Shown one piece after another: positions 34,401 through 47,119 of a DNA stretch of 64,000 nt. Source of the DNA: Trema orientale (Eukaryota > Streptophyta > Magnoliopsida > Rosales > Cannabaceae); NCBI GenBank assembly GCA_002914845.1, contig JXTC01000119.1:360271-424270 (forward strand), in the 5' to 3' direction. Position 1 is the stretch's first letter. Each line of letters begins with the position of its first letter. The notes under the pieces were generated by a model. It was not told where the DNA came from and made no database searches. It saw only the letters and a list, made by a program, of their open reading frames with translations. Both the position numbers and the translations under genes were made by a program.

Positions 34401-37400
34401 ATGACATAATTTTAAGAATAATTAACGGAATTTCAAATATTTATAGTTTATCCCTTATAAAAATCCAAATAGAAGGAAGAACCCCAATTTCAAAAAGAGG
34501 AAAAAAGAACATAAACCAAATCTGAAATTTAAACCTAATTCCAGTCCACAGAGCAAACTTTTCTTCTTCAAAGATATATATAAAGCACGTCTTTAAAGTT
34601 AGACACTAAAAGTGCATGTTAATGAGGAACTATAATACCAGTAAACCACACAATATTAATCTGAAAAGATTTCAAATCTAGATTTTAGAATTTGACCCAA
34701 AAAAAAAATGCAAATAGGAAAATAAGATTAAGAAAAAGAGAAAGACGAACTGAAAGAACAAAGGACAAGAGAAATTAAGGCCATGCTTGGATACTTTCAA
34801 TGTTTTGTTTATAAAAATTGAAAACAAAAACAAAAATTTTGTTTATGCTTAGTGTTATGTGGTTTTTTGACCACCACAAATAGTTGACCTGTCTAATCCT
34901 AAAAAAGGCAACTAGTTAATTGAAGAGGAGATAATTACCCATTATTGTGTAATCACCCAATCTCAACATTATATTGTATTTTATTATGTAGTTTTCTATT
35001 CACAAATTTGGGAAACCTAAAGCCACCATCACCTATACAAATGGGGCTCAGTCTCATAATTTTTCATCTCACAATCACTTCACTACACATTCTCTGTAAT
35101 TATCTCTTTGCTCTCACCTCAAGACTTAGAGAAATTCTTATAATTCTCCAGAAAATAATGAAGAACGATGAATATAGGCTCATCTTTTTTGGGGCTGAAC
35201 TACTATAAAATTCTTGTCTCCATATTTGCTTTGCTTTATCAACCCTTTTCACATACAAACTACATCTTGTAATTTCTAAAATTCATTATTGATAAAACCT
35301 CCGTCAACAATTGACACTAGAAAGAGAGCTATTTCAGAAAAGTGTTCATCAATTTTGCTTATTCAACAATGGAAAACACCAGAAACGCTAGAGTTACCAA
35401 AATTAAGGTACTACTGCTGCACAAGTTGATCCTGCTCAGGATCAACAAGCTGTGACCACACCTAGAGAGAATATTGTTCAGAGACAAGATCGCATGGAGG
35501 ATGCTCTTGCGAACCTTCAGCAAATCACCAATCAGATTAATGATTCTTTGAGGCAACTTGCTCAAGGGCAGATTGTGACTCTACTACAACACGAATGCCC
35601 TAGATATCGTCCTACTCGACAACCAAAAATGAGAATTCACATTCAAGAGGCAAGAAATCGTGACCAATCCAGATTTCAATAAGAGAGCCATGAAGATCGC
35701 ACTTGTAAGGAAAAAGGCAGGGTCGCAGATTTACCACAGGAGTCTGGCACTGGGAGTTCTAGTACAGATCGTGATCGGAGACAATCCTCTAGGAGAGCTC
35801 CCACCAACCATGATCACTTGAGTAACGAGCAGAATCGTCAATCGAGGAGCGTCTTTGAAAGGATAAGCAGGGAGCCAAGGAAAAATTCTGCCAACTTGAG
35901 ATAACATCTGGAACAACGACATCAAAGAGTTAGTCATGAGCGATCCACATCGCATTATAACGACCGGACTATATCGCGTCGAACTATTTCAGTGGAATCT
36001 TTACAAAGGTCGCTGCAGACCTTGCCTGATCAACCTATCTTATGTTATAGTGACCAAAGACCACCCTACCACTAGCAAGAGATAATGCCCTTCCTCCTAA
36101 CATTGATGTTCATAATTTGAGGATCGCATTAGATGCACTTGCTGGATGGGATGATGAGCTCGCAGATAGATATCGTCAATCGCCTTTTAACGAAGAACTT
36201 CGAGCTGCTGTACATTCTGCTAGATTCAGACTTCCCACCACAACCACATTTAATGGGAAAACTGATCCGTAAGACCACATGGATCACTTCAATGATCTGA
36301 TAGAGCTCCACCTGGTTGATGACCTTGTATGTTGCAGGTATTTTGCTATAACCCTCACAGGTGTAGGGAAGAAGTAGTTTCGAGGACTTCAGCCTGGTTC
36401 AATCTCACCACGGCAGTAACTCTAACCACATTCTTGAGATAATTTCAAGTTGCGAAGAACTTTACTGTTCTTTTAATCAGTCTGTCTGTCATTCAGCAAG
36501 GTCAAGAGGAAACTCTGCAATCATACCTCAACCGTTTTACTTCAAAATTGGCAAAAATCAACAACCCGCCTGGAAGAGGAGTCCTAACTTTGATGATGAC
36601 CGAAGTGCGATCAGAGACTAAACTCTGGAAAAAATTGCTGGAGCAAGAATGTAGGACTCTCGAAGACTTCTATCGGAGAGTTGGTCGACATCTAAGGGTG
36701 GAATCTTCTTGAGAAAATCTTTATTAGACAAAGAAGAAAGGAAGAAAAGATACAATCAAGGATACGACCATAACAACTAATAATAACCATAGTAAGAAGT
36801 CAAAAAAGAGGAAGAACGAGCAATCAGCTGAAAGGCAGCCCGAGCCAAAGAAGCAGGAGATTCTAAGGGCTCCCCTGCTATTTAACAATTATACCAAACT
36901 GAGTGCACCCATAGATCATATTTATACGGTCACAAATTAATAGGAACAGTATCATCAGCAGGGGTCGATAAAGCGGGATAGAGTAAAACGCAATCCCAAC
37001 AAGTTTTACCGATATCATAATGATATTGGACATCACACTAATAACTGCTATACCCTAAAAGATGATATCGAGAGATTAATCAGAGAAGGGCGGCTGCGAC
37101 AGTATACCAGGCAGGACGATGGAGGTTTACATTGATAACATATTAGTAAACTCAAATAAAGTTGAAGATCACATCAAGCACCTTGATGAGATGTTCAAAA
37201 TTCTTCAAAAATATCATATGAAGTTGAGCCCCCAGAAGTGTGCATTTAGTGTAGGATCTGAGAAGTTTTCAGGATTCATGGTTAATCAGCGAGGTATCGA
37301 AGCCAATCATTAAAAGATCGAAGCATTGATTGACATGCAGTCACCTCGCATCGAAGAAGTTTGAGTAGACTGAGAAGTGAGAGCAGCTGTTCCAAGATTT

Positions 37401-38744
37401 GAAAAAAAACTTGGGTTCTCCTCCACTCTTGTCGAAGCCAAAATCAGGGGAAAAATTGTACTTGTATCTCGCTATTTTCAAATATGTAACAAGCGTTGCG
37501 TTAATTCGAGAATAAGAAAATATACAGCGACCTGTGTATTATGTAAGCAAAAGACTACTTGATGCTGAAACTAGATATCCGGAGATGGAAAAGTTGGCAC
37601 TAGCGCTTTTCATCGCATCTAGGAAACTTCGACCATATTTCCATACACATTCCATTGAGATTTTCACAAACTTTCCATTGAACCAGGTTTTGCAAAAGCC
37701 TAAAGAGTCAAGACGATTAATCAAGTAGGCAGTTGAGCTGAGTCAATTCGACATTAATTTTCGACCTTGCACTGCGATTAAAGATCGTAAAACAAAAATA
37801 GAACTGGTGCAGGTTTGATGTTGATCAGTCCAGAAGGGTATAATATTCATTGCGTACTTCGCCTTGGATTTTTAGTATCGAATGATGAAGTAGAATATGA
37901 AGCACTAATTGTTGGACTTAAGATCGCACAAGAGATGAAGTTAGAGATAATCGAGGTGTTCAGTGATTCCCAATTAGTTGTTTGCCAATTAATTAGTAAT
38001 TACCAAGCAAGAGGAGGGAAGATGTTAGCCTATTTGCAAGAAGTATAACGTCTCTTCTCAATATTTACTGCATATAGTATTCAGCTACTACCTTGTAGGA
38101 AAAATAACCAAGCAGATACCTTAGCTAAATTGGCCTCGACGAAAGATGTAGGGTTACTGAAGTTGATAATCACCATCTATGTACTCGTGTAAGTGAGAAA
38201 AATTTGTTGGTCAGCTCACACCTATAGTTGAGGGACGTCTCTCTAGATTGAGAATATATACACCTCATGGTCGAGACATATCTCTATAAGATTGAATGAA
38301 TGCAACTATGTGACTTCGACGAGATATTTATTCAGTTGATCATACCTCTATAAGATCTCTATTTGGTCCTTAAGCTCTTCATATTCAAGCTTCTTTCTCC
38401 CTATTATGCAAGCTCTCCCTCCATATTCGAGCTTCCGTCATATTCGAGCTCCCTATTATAAGAGCTCTCTATTATATTCAAGCTCCTCACTATCTTTGAT
38501 CTCGACGAGATCTTCATAATGTTCCTCAGACCTTCAAGATCTCTGGATCATTGAGCTTTCTATTACACAAGCTCGCTCTTCACCATGTTCGAATTTATTA
38601 TCTTTGACCTAGACGAGATCGTCACTCAGTTTCAAAAAACCTCGACAAGATCTCTACTTAGTCATTGAGCTCTCCATATTCGTGCTCCATCATATTCGAG
38701 CTCCTTAAGTACGAGCTCTTCATACTATATAAATTTTCATCGCT

Positions 38745-40575
38745 ACTATCAGTAATTCTCCTCAAGTCTTTGCTGGAATTGCCTAACACTTAGGACAAAA
38801 TCATACATGCATGCAAACTATGGAAAACACATGATCACATCATGAACACAACGGAAAAATAGCGGATTTAGGTTTTAAAATTTTACATGAAAATATATTT
38901 TCATAACTATATAACATGCATATATTATATATAGGATCATGTATAACATAAATCAAATCTAGATGCACAAACCCTAGAGATGGGATTAGAGTTTACCTTT
39001 TGTAGTGTGCTCCTTCCTGATCTCCTTGTTGATGGTGATTAAACCTCCAACCTTAGATCTTCTTGTCTATGTTCCGACTCTTGGTTAATAAGATGAGTGG
39101 GCACCAAGTTGAATCCTTCGTTGGAGAACGATCAAGAACACCTTCTTGATCTTATGGAACACTGGAATGTGAGATGAGACTGTGAGATGGCAGGAAACTT
39201 TTTCTCTCTCTCTCTCAGCCTGTGGTGGCCGAATTCTCTCTCTCTCTCTCCCTCTATAATTCGTGTAGCACACTAAGTGTTACTATGCAATTTTTTCTCT
39301 CATGTATTTTATGTATATAAGTCCAAAAACTGCTAATCCCAGTCCAACTAGGATTGGGCTTGTTCTCCAATTTGGACTTTGAGTGAATTTTTATAAATAT
39401 GTCCAACTCATGTAACTTATTTATAAAAATACCAACTTCTGTGTAGAATCTTTATTTTACACAGTTTCATAAAACTAATTTCACAAATACCACCAACCAA
39501 TTAATAAGCTTTATTGAGTTAGACAAGGGACCTAATGGATCCAAATAATCTATGCTCCAATAATATGATAAATACATAATAACTCTTATTATGGTATTTA
39601 TACAAATATTATTAGTAAAAGGGACACTCCACTAAAGGCCCAATACTGTACTCTTAGATTAGATGTCATACCTTTTATAGAGATTCAATCAACTAACCTT
39701 GATTAACTGATCCATCTAGCATATTCTATACCACATATAGAATCTCTATACAATGCCGTAGTTGGATAGGTTAAATTACCGTAATATCCCTCCAACACTT
39801 ATTTACCTTTAAGTTACCATCTTTCTATCAAGGAATAATGTTGTCGATAATTTTGTTCTCAATGGTCATTTAGACAAAATTATCAACCAATTCACAAAGT
39901 GAATACTAAGATCTTAGATTTAATTATTCCATGAATCTTGAAAGAACCTAAAGTGGCATTAATATATAGTATCCTTAACTATTTGGTGTTCCCATCAATT
40001 CATAAGCCATAACCTCCAATATGCCATAGTTCACCTCTAATTTCATAGAGGTTAGTCTTTTAACAAATCAAAAGGCTACAACCCATAAAAGCAAGTCCAG
40101 TCAAACATCAAGGATTAAGATCTACATGCTAAGAGCTAGTATGTGATAATATAAGAATTGAGTTACAGTACTCCAATTCTTTATATTGCTCAGTCCAGTT
40201 CAATACACATAACTTGTTTATGTTGTATTAGTGTTTCTATCAGAAGTCACATACTTCAATAATTTGAGACACATCATTTCCGTTGAGATAGACAAATACT
40301 ACAACCTATAGTAAATAAAGTATTTCATCTTTATTTACAGATTGTGAACTAATTCATTTAGACTTAGATAAAGAAACAAGTCTCCCCATAATTAACACTT
40401 AATTATATTTGTTTCTTTATACACAAGCAAAGTCATAGAATTTTTTTCAGATAAATAAACTGTTCAACTAAGATAGTTTAATCTAGTAAATATCATAATT
40501 GCATATAAGAGAAAGTTGTTTATACTCAAAGGGTATAATTGGAAATCTATTTTTTAAGGCAAATATCCCAATAGT
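38745..40575 (-). mobile_element. Non-coding LTR-type insertion inside the Tat element
   Basis: The text from about 38790 (CCTAACACTTAGGACAAAATC) to about 40575 (GGCAAATATCCCAATAG) differs from the surrounding Tat spacer. It reads like the LTR or body of a large non-coding copia-related derivative in minus orientation, with leader-like sequence, a TATATAATATATG box near 38930, and CT-rich and splice-like words. I see no coding region. Both boundaries are approximate and no target duplication was found. Confidence 0.35.
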
Positions 40576-41899
40576 CTCTTTATCTTGTATCAACTATTAT
40601 GTGACTACTAGCTCGTGGGGTATCTTCATATATTTGGATGACTCCATCAATGAAAGTTTATGTATTTTTTTCTTGCGATCTATCTTCATTCTTATGTGTC
40701 GTCTACTTACAGTTTTATGGCAGTTATTGCGATACTATAAAACTGTAAGGATTATTCGTCATTCGAATTGATTAATAAAGGCATTATTCCTTCAATTTAT
40801 CATCTTGATACGTCTTATTCTATTAGTTCATTTTTTATATTTTTATGGCCGTCTTCGAACACTATAAAACTCGGGGGTAGTGGGATCAAACTATGTAATC
40901 TTCTACTTGCTTCTTAAGGAACTATGCAAACGTTCATATTAGAGGGGTTAGAATTTTGGATCGCCGAATTTCTAAAATTTCTAAAAATCTTAGGATTTTC
41001 TCTTCTCTTCATGCCTTAGCATGTCATATCACACGATATCCCTCCTCGAACAAAAAAGTGACTAAGCAAAACATCTATAGTTCGATATGATATATTGCTA
41101 TAAATTCTATTTTGACATGCAACTTTTGAAAAATAAATATTGAGTTTGTATCACTCACGATCGTTGTTTTTCATAAGTGACCTAACATATCCTACTACTT
41201 AAATCTTATTTTTAAGTTATTGGATTCAAATCGAAAGAGCATAAAGATCAATCTAACTTATTTGTAAGTTATCGACATGACATAGAATTCTAAATCTTCA
41301 GAATGACCTAATAGTTTCTATAGGTTTAAACCTTATAGAAGATTTTAAAACATGGAACCTCAAGTTAATATGTGAGGTGGCCTAACGATTTCTATGATTC
41401 ACATCTAATTGAATAATGAGCTAAGGATCTATCCTATGAAATAGCTTGATTATTATTTTATGAAGCAAAGCATCTTAAAGAAAATGCAAGCTCAGCCAAA
41501 TAGCACGCGATTCAAGGGTCAGGTATTTTTTACATCTTTGTTTACTTTCATTTTTTTTATTTGAATTTTCTAACATTCTGCAGGAAAATTCGAAATATGA
41601 CAAATATGACACCCTTTTAAACTACTAAGAAGCATAAAAAGAGTTCACGTCATTCACTAATTCAACTACTACGAGCTTCTCTTCAACGACGTAAGTGTCA
41701 TCAACTATGTCTTTAGGGTAGCACACCTTGTTTTGTTTCTTGGCGACTTCATTAACCACCTTCAGGATTTCAACGAAAAAGCATCATGTCTAGATCGAGG
41801 CAAGTGTTATATCAAATTTATGGTTGAGAAAAGATCTTCTTTAAAAGATTATGCAGCCTCTTCAACATTCTACTAGTAAACAGTCTAATACACTCACAA

Positions 41900-42031
41900 C
41901 TTCTCTAATAGCAAGAACAAAAGTGAAGTATGGTACTTAAACTTTTTCTACTTCTTTATAAGTTTCTATGGAAGATTAATGAGATCGCTTTTAAGTCACA
42001 TACTTCACTTTTGTTCTTGCTATTAGAGAAG
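41900..42031. repeat. Perfect 33-bp inverted repeat with 66-base loop
   Basis: CTTCTCTAATAGCAAGAAC continuing to AAGTGAAGTATG (41900-41932) is exactly complementary to 41999-42031. Pairing continues imperfectly inward (ACTTAAA near 41935 with TTTAAGT near 41990). It lies in the non-coding 3' spacer of the Tat fossil. The RNA would form a long stable hairpin. Confidence 0.85.
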
Positions 42032-43445
42032 CGACATTTTTCAGTGTACTAAGAGTTCGATCCTTATTATACTCACAAAAGGTTAACTCACTTATCTACG
42101 AAAAAGAGATGTCAACAAGAGTATGGTGACACTATTTGATCACTGCTTTACACCTACCAACTTAATCGTCGACATCAACAAAAAAAAAATCAAGAGAACT
42201 TACAACAAGTTCAGTTAAAGACTTGAGTGAGAACTATTGATCATAATGGCATGCGGTCAACTATTTTATCGAAGAAAGCTTTCAACACATCAATGACACA
42301 TTAAAAGCTGGGAAGCTATTATTGTGTAGTTTTTTTACTACCACAAATAGTTGACTTGCCTAATCCCAAAAAAGGCAACTAGCTAATTGAAGAGGAGATA
42401 ATTATCCATTATTGTGTAGTCACCCAATCTCAAGATTATATTATATTTTATTATGTAATTTCCTATTCACAAAATTGGAAAACCTAAAGCCACCCTCACC
42501 TATATAAAGGGGGCTCAGTCTCATAATTTTTTATCTCACAATCACTTCACTACACATTCTCTGTAATTATCTCTTTGCTCTCACCTTGAGACTTAGAGAA
42601 ACTCTTATAATTCTCCAGAAAATAGTGAAGAACAGTGGACGCAGGCTCATCTTTTTTGGGGCTGAACTACTATAAAATTCTTGTCTTCTTATTTGCTTTG
42701 CTTTATCAACCATTTTCACACACAAGCCACATCTTGCAATTTCTTAAATTCGTTGTTGACAAAACCTCTGTCAATACTTAGGATTTTTAAAAATAAGAAA
42801 CTTCTTGGTAACATACCAAATGACTTTTATTTTATTTTTTTACAAAAAAAAAATAAATAAACATGCTTGGTAACTATAAAAGTTAATAAGAATAATGCCA
42901 TTTTTAAAAGTTTGTTTAGAAAAATAAAAATTTATTTGGATAGATACCATTTAGAGAAATATTACTTTTAAAATTTTATTTACAAAAGTAACATTTTTGA
43001 AAGTTTATTTTCAAATATACCGCATCAAAAGACATTTAGAAAAATATCGTTTTTGTGTTCCGTTTGTTTAAAAGAGTTTTTGGAAGTGAAAAAATCACTT
43101 CCATTATTTTTAAAAAAGAAATTTTGAATTTTTTTTAAACAAAAAACAAAAATAATATTACCAAGCATATTAACGAAAAACATTTGCAAATTTTTGTCTA
43201 TTTAAAATAAAAAGAAAATAAAAGTGTATCCAAACAAGCCCAAAGAATCACGATTTCAAGCAAGCAACAATATTTAGTTGCCACTGATAATTGAGTAAGA
43301 CAAATTCAGGCGCATTTCTTTTTTTTTTTCCTCCTAGGTTTGTGGCATTTGTCTTTGTTGTTGAGGAAATTTGATTTTTTATGGTAATTTTTCAAAAAAA
43401 AAAAATGAAAAATCCCGGAATTTGAATTTATTCTAAAAAATCTCA

Positions 43446-43690
43446 AATTTAATTATAAAAATACCACTTTTAAAAATATTTAGAAAAATACTACTTTTTA
43501 TTAATTGATAAGATACTTAAGGTAGCTAGTCGAGTTATCTAAGGTAACTTGATCAGTTACTTCAAGTAACTGGATTGGTTACCCTAAGTAACCTAAATGG
43601 TTACCTCGAGTACCATTGAAAAATACTAATTTTGAAAGAAAAATAGTAGTTTTCTAAATATTTTTTAAAAGTGTTATTTTCTAGTAAAAC
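43446..43690. repeat. Foldback element, copy 3
   Basis: The arms (TTATAAAAATACCACTTTTAAAAAT at left; AAAAGTGTTATTTTCTAGTAAAA at right) are inverted copies of each other, and the core is rich in GTTACC/GGTAAC (GGTTACCCTAAGTAACC, GATCAGTTACTTCAAGTAAC). This is the same architecture as 32824-33057, about 10 kb away. Confidence 0.55.
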
Positions 43691-43939
43691 TTTTAAAAAG
43701 TGTTAATTTTTTAAATCAATCTAAGATTTTTCAAAAATATTAGTCCATCTAGGATTTTTAATTTTTAGTACTTTGGGCCTGAAATTTTATAAAAATCCCT
43801 ATTCTGTTTCGCGAAGGAGTAAAGCAGTGTTGTTGTTCTTCTTTAAAAAATTAAAACTAAAATGATATAAATTATGAACTTCCTTTAAATACACTTAAAA
43901 AAATGTCACCTGCAGCTACTACATAACGGTTCCATTGCC

Positions 43940-44095
43940 ACTTTAACAGGCGGTTAACAGATTGGACCATATTGTCACTTAATTGAAAATTCAAGGAGAA
44001 ATCGAGTATTTTTTTCAAATTTTAATTTAAGGACTAAATGGTCACATTATAAAAAGTTTAGGGACCATAAACCATTGGTGCCAAAAACTCTATAA
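43940..44095 (-). repeat. Inverted partner of the dispersed repeat at 34235-34400
   Basis: On the minus strand TTTGGCACCAATGGTTTATGGTCCC.. and TCTCCTTGAATTTTCAATTAAGTGACAA match the plus-strand copy at 34235. Confidence 0.5.
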
Positions 44096-44251
44096 AATAA
44101 TACCATACAAAATTACTTAAAAAATAATATTTTATATACTTTATATTTTAACTATTTATTCAGTTAATACCTTGCGGTTTTTCTATTATCAGTATTGATC
44201 TATAGGTTTATAATTTCAAATAAATTTATAACTTCAAACAAATTTATATAT

Positions 44252-44526
44252 TTTTGGGTCAAAAACTAATTTTAATCATTGAGTTTCCTATAATACTTTT
44301 TTAAAATTTAAGGATGTATACTTTAAAACTAGTCAAAATTAATAAGTACTAATGGCAAATATCAAAAAGATAAAAAATAAAAAGCAAAAACCTATAATTA
44401 TTTTGATATTTATTCATTTTGTTATTAGTTTGAAGTTTAAATTTGAATATTTTTTATTGATATATTTATATTTAAAGAAGTATTTTGATAAACTCAATAG
44501 TCAAAATTAGTGTTTAGCCTAAAAAT
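44252..44526. mobile_element. MITE with about 50-bp terminal inverted repeats
   Basis: The left end (GGGTCAAAAACTAATTTTAATCATTGAGTTT..) and the inverted right end (GGCTAAACACTAATTTTGACTATTGAGTTT..) match over about 50 bases with scattered differences. The 275-bp body is AT-rich and non-coding. No target duplication was resolved, so the superfamily is open. Confidence 0.6.
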
Positions 44527-45834
44527 AGTATTATTTTTTAGAAGTTATAAAATTGAACGTCAAATGCTGATAATAACCCAAACGTAAGATATAAACCAAG
44601 CAAACATGTAAGATATCATGTATAAAAATGTAACTAACCATACATAAAATTAAGAAACTAACAGAACCTAAGCAAATCTAGAATAAAGTGAAACAAAATG
44701 TCCATAAATCTAGGAATAATCATTGAAGTGAAAAATGAAAAAGTCCTGCTCGAGAGAGGAAGGTACACGAAGAAGAGCATATGTCTATGACTTTTATTTA
44801 TTTTTTATTTTGAATCTACTATAGTTTTCCTTGTTTGATACATGAGATTGGGATTGACATTATTTATCCTAAATTCACATTTGTTGCTAACTTCAAACTA
44901 GGAAAAATAATCTACAACCCAAAATAGTCTCATGTGAGTGGGATAACTAAGAAAATTCTAAGATGTGATATAAGAACTTTTTCCTAGTACTGAAGTATCA
45001 TTTTAGTGACTCTTACTAGACAAAAACTGGAGAGTACCATAGTTATACTAGACTTGATTACACATGAAAGAATTAAAATTGAAAAAAAGGAGGAATAATC
45101 AAAAGATTTCACGCTTCGATTTGCTCGAGATTTTAGGTATAATTCATTGGGCTTGAGGGTGATTGTGCTACGGTTTTTAGGGTGCTGATGTGTTCAATGG
45201 AGGTAAATAAAAAAAATCAACAAAATAATCAAACCCGAAAAATGAATTGAAAAAAAGAAATGAAAAAAAAACGAGTAGAATGTTTCTCATTATCTTGGTC
45301 TCAGAGCACTCCTACTCCAATTCTTTTATCTCCTCCTTTGTAGCAAAACGATTTGATTAAGAAGAAAAAAAAATAAAAACTACTCAAACCTAGATCAAAC
45401 TTAACCCGGTCCTCTTCTCCTCCACCGTGGGTCTCATTCACTCTCCCTTTCGCAAGTTTGGGTTTTCCCTCACTAGTTTGGATTCGTTCTTTGCTGCTGT
45501 CAATCGAGCAACGAAAGCTCGATGTCTTGTTTTACGACTGACCTAAACTGTGGTCCTCAAAGGTGGTTCATCAATATTGATTAAGGTACTCATTTATTTC
45601 GAATGTGGTCAAAAAAAGCTTGGCATAATAATTGCCCAATGTCTTCTACATAGAAGAAGAACTGGGGAAGCATATGAAGGAAAAAAAAACTTGTAAATTA
45701 TCTTTTTTGTAAGGATTATTTACTATTTGGATATTATACCATGTTTATATTTGGATATTATACCATGTTTATTTTCAAATAGCTACCTGCAAAAAAGTTA
45801 AGAGCAAAGAAACTTCTAAACTGCTTCAGCTCCT
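44527..45834. other. Intergenic DNA with a possible leader-like patch
   Basis: No gene is supported. 45400-45590 has a pyrimidine-rich leader-like stretch (CTCCACCGTGGGTCTCATTC), an ATG at about 45522 and a short open frame (MSCFTTDLNCGPQRWFINID) before a stop and a GTACTC. It could be a captured 5' end but is not recognised. Confidence 0.35.
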
Positions 45835-45837
45835 TAA

Positions 45838-46130
45838 GGCTCCATTTGAAACTTGGATTTTTGGAGGGAGAGAAAAAAAATTCCGAAGATTCTATTTTCT
45901 CTTGTTTGAATTGAAATAAAAAAATGATAATTTTTTTTTTATTTAAAAAAAGTGATAGTTTGATTTGATATCATTTTTTAGTGTATAAGATTGTGACACA
46001 TTAATTTATAAAATCAACAGTGTCAAATTAAAGTTCTATAAATTTTTAAGAAAAATATTTTTCTCTTTTTTTTCCATATATTTTTCCTCGCATTTTGTTT
46101 TCCTCCAAAATTTGAGTTCCAAACGGAGTC
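45838..46130. mobile_element. Tourist-like (PIF/Harbinger) MITE, complete
   Basis: The element is 293 bp with terminal inverted repeats GGCTCCATTTGAAACTTGG (left) and GACTCCGTTTGGAACTC (right, inverted), flanked by TAA on both sides (45835-45837, 46131-46133). No ORF is present. Confidence 0.8.
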
Positions 46131-46619
46131 TAAAGAAATCTGTAAGTCATCCACAAAGAAGAAAAAAAGAAAGGGAGAGTTTTCCTTTTGATATTCAATG
46201 GAAGTTGGGGTTAATCAAGTGTGGTATAACTCTATTTATATTTGGGCCCACTCCATTTATTCTCATCTACTTGATTTAAATCGGAACTGCTTTGTGACCT
46301 CATCATGGGAAAAAAAACAAGTATTATCTCAAGTTAGACATGTCTGGGATAATTAGTCCCATTTAAAAACGTGGGATTACTAATGGGTTTTTGACACCTG
46401 TACCTAATTTTTAAAAAATATTACCAATTTTACAACTTTCTAAAAATAATTATTTTTTCGTTCGATTTTTATTAGTATTTTTATAAATATTTTTAGTCCA
46501 AAAGACGCGGTGGTAGTTTTGTATTAAAATCAATCTTTTTGACAATACCGGTTATTATGCAAAAAATGCGATAAATATTCAAAAAAATTAACCTGGCCTG
46601 GTGGTTAAAGCTTAAAACA

Positions 46620-46870
46620 ATCCCCTCTACCTTCATTTTTTTCATCTTATTCTTTCTTTTTTTCTCTTTTACATTTTTTCTTTATTTCTTTTCCTTTTCC
46701 CTCTTTTAATTTCTCTTCACCTTTTTTATTCCCCTTTCCTTTGAACCTTTTCTTTTCTATTTTTAATTTCTCTTCACTTTTTTCCCCTTTTTTTTCTCTT
46801 TTATGTTCTTTTTAACCCTTTTTTTCCCTTTTTTTTCATTTTTCGTTTTTCTTTTTTTTTTTTTTTCCTA
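46620..46870 (+). repeat. Long pyrimidine tract
   Basis: About 250 bases are almost only C and T on the plus strand, built of TTTTCTTT, TTCCCTTT and TTTTCCTTT words. Such homopurine/homopyrimidine tracts can form triplex DNA; here it abuts the GAAACTAA-rich field. Confidence 0.85.
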
Positions 46871-47119
46871 TTTGCGTTTCTTAAAGGAAAAATAACATGG
46901 ATTTTAAATTTTGGTTTCTACTCAAAAAAAAAAAAATGAATTTTGGTTTCTTGTTGCAAATTAATGACTAATTTCTAACAATCATACTAATAACAGGAAA
47001 CTAATAATCAATTTGGTTTCTCTAGTAACCAGATTGTTTCTAGTTGATATTGGAACCAATTTGGTTACTAACCAAATTAGTTTATAGTTTCTCAAATTGA
47101 TTGATGATTTACGTGTGGT

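Larger units (their letters stand above)
34853..42776 (+). mobile_element. Ty3/gypsy fossil of the Tat lineage, with both LTRs
   Basis: Two LTRs of about 460 bp (34853-35309 and about 42317-42776) share most of their sequence, and a perfect 5-bp target duplication CTTAG flanks them. Internally, left to right, there is gag-like sequence (about 35400-36900), the end of reverse transcriptase (37119-37310, with IKHLDEMFKILQKYHMKLSP), its RNase H (CVLC/YYVSKRLLDAETRYPEMEKLA near 37534-37650) and an additional archaeal-type RNase H (37815-38045), a Tat-lineage hallmark. No integrase is visible. A long non-coding spacer, including another insertion, fills the part before a purine-rich tract next to the 3' LTR. 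The copy is broken many times. LTR divergence of several percent suggests an age of a few million years. Confidence 0.85.
34779..43241. mobile_element. Tourist-like MITE interrupted by a gypsy element
   Basis: The left end GGCCATGCTTGGATAC (34779) and the inverted right end GGGCTTGTTTGGATAC (43241) match. The left is preceded by TAA and the right followed by AAA, close to the TWA target of PIF/Harbinger. The MITE sequence stops at CTTAG (34848-34852) and resumes at CTTAG (42777-42781), the target duplication of the 7.9-kb gypsy element between. Without that insert the MITE is about 0.5 kb. The interruption dates the MITE as older than the retroelement. Confidence 0.65.

Noticed and set aside
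45400-45590. Possible gene start with MSCFTTDLNCGPQ
   Set aside because: Only 20 codons before a stop, no continuing exon and no recognised family; mentioned only as a leader-like patch.
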